Below are positions 19,619 to 19,816 of a stretch of DNA of 19,816 bases, in pieces. The notes beneath the pieces are model-generated. The model was not told the origin of the DNA. It saw only the letters and a program-made list of their open reading frames with translations, and searched no databases. Source of the stretch: Lachnospiraceae bacterium (GTDB lineage: Bacteria; Bacillota; Clostridia; Lachnospirales; Lachnospiraceae); the NCBI GenBank assembly GCA_003979345.1, contig RYVZ01000046.1, positions 1-19,816 of the forward strand. Direction: 5' to 3'. The number at the start of each line of letters is the position of its first letter. Position 1 is the first letter of the stretch. Made by a program: the position numbers and the translations under genes.

Positions 19619-19816
19619 TAGGAAATTAAAGTGCTTTTTAGCTAAATGAAGCTAAAATCTGAGAAATATGAAACGGACCGGAATATTCAAAAAAATATAG
19701 TAAACATGCACAAAAAAGCAATGTAATTTTTTATATTAAAAAGACAATTTGATTATTGATTTTCTTCTTTTCGTATGGTAAGTTACTGGTATAGTTAAGC
19801 AAAAGAAGAAAAAGTT
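19619..19816 (+). promoter_or_regulatory. AT-rich intergenic region with a promoter pointing out of the window
   Basis: No gene is seen here. An extended -10 (TG at 19787-19788, TATAGT 19790-19795) points rightward with no good -35 at 17 bp. A/G-rich sequence at 19801-19816 could be the start of a leader or ribosome site. AGCTAAA occurs twice near 19638-19655. The divergent layout suggests the ArsR-type protein controls the gene beyond the edge. Confidence 0.5.

Overview
The window looks like a chromosomal segment of a spore-forming Clostridia, most likely a Lachnospiraceae-type gut anaerobe. The reasons are the mix of families (SpoVAD, Bce-type antimicrobial-peptide module, BlaI/M56 pair, DUF3781), strong AGGAGG-type ribosome sites, TTGACA/TATAAT promoters and tRNA genes without an encoded CCA. 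The taxonomic call is inference from gene content, not from a database search.

Bases 1-3650 are accessory and decaying. They hold a broken 5' piece of a tRNA-Asn, an intact tRNA-Asn with a terminator, and an intact Phd/RelE-ParE toxin-antitoxin operon with a palindromic operator over its promoter. After that come a small acidic protein and a row of damaged genes: an AraC/GyrI-like regulator, a nitroreductase and an AAA ATPase whose Walker B box lies out of frame. One intact GNAT acetyltransferase sits among them.

Bases 3617-4330 are a five-gene tRNA operon (Glu, CAT-anticodon probably Ile2, Asp, Val, Leu). It has a near-ideal extended -10 promoter and ends in a 30-bp perfect palindrome that includes the 3' acceptor strand of tRNA-Leu. 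Convergent to it is an orphan PAS-type hybrid histidine kinase (minus strand). Its promoter and the next plus-strand promoter are separated by a 7-unit, 23-bp tandem repeat.

Bases 6809-11538 are a complete Bce-type detoxification module: response regulator (TTG start, unusually short receiver), intramembrane-sensing kinase, ABC ATPase and a 10-TM permease with a large extracellular loop. A TNACA-N4-TGTAA operator precedes the transporter genes, so the four genes form a peptide-antibiotic sensing and resistance circuit. A DUF3781 gene follows.

Bases 11984-13174 hold a stand-alone spoVAD preceded by a sigma-G-like promoter. It lacks its usual spoVAC and spoVAE partners. Bases 13197-16722 hold a BlaI-type repressor with two palindromic operators and a 1017-residue M56 (BlaR1-like) metallopeptidase. 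The M56 protein carries a D/G-rich linker and a ~630-residue external domain that is not a recognisable beta-lactam sensor. The remainder is housekeeping: trxA (minus), ilvE (plus) and an ArsR-type regulator with a ~220-residue C-terminal domain (minus), divergent from a gene that starts beyond the window. Most transcription units end in clear hairpin terminators, several of them bidirectional.
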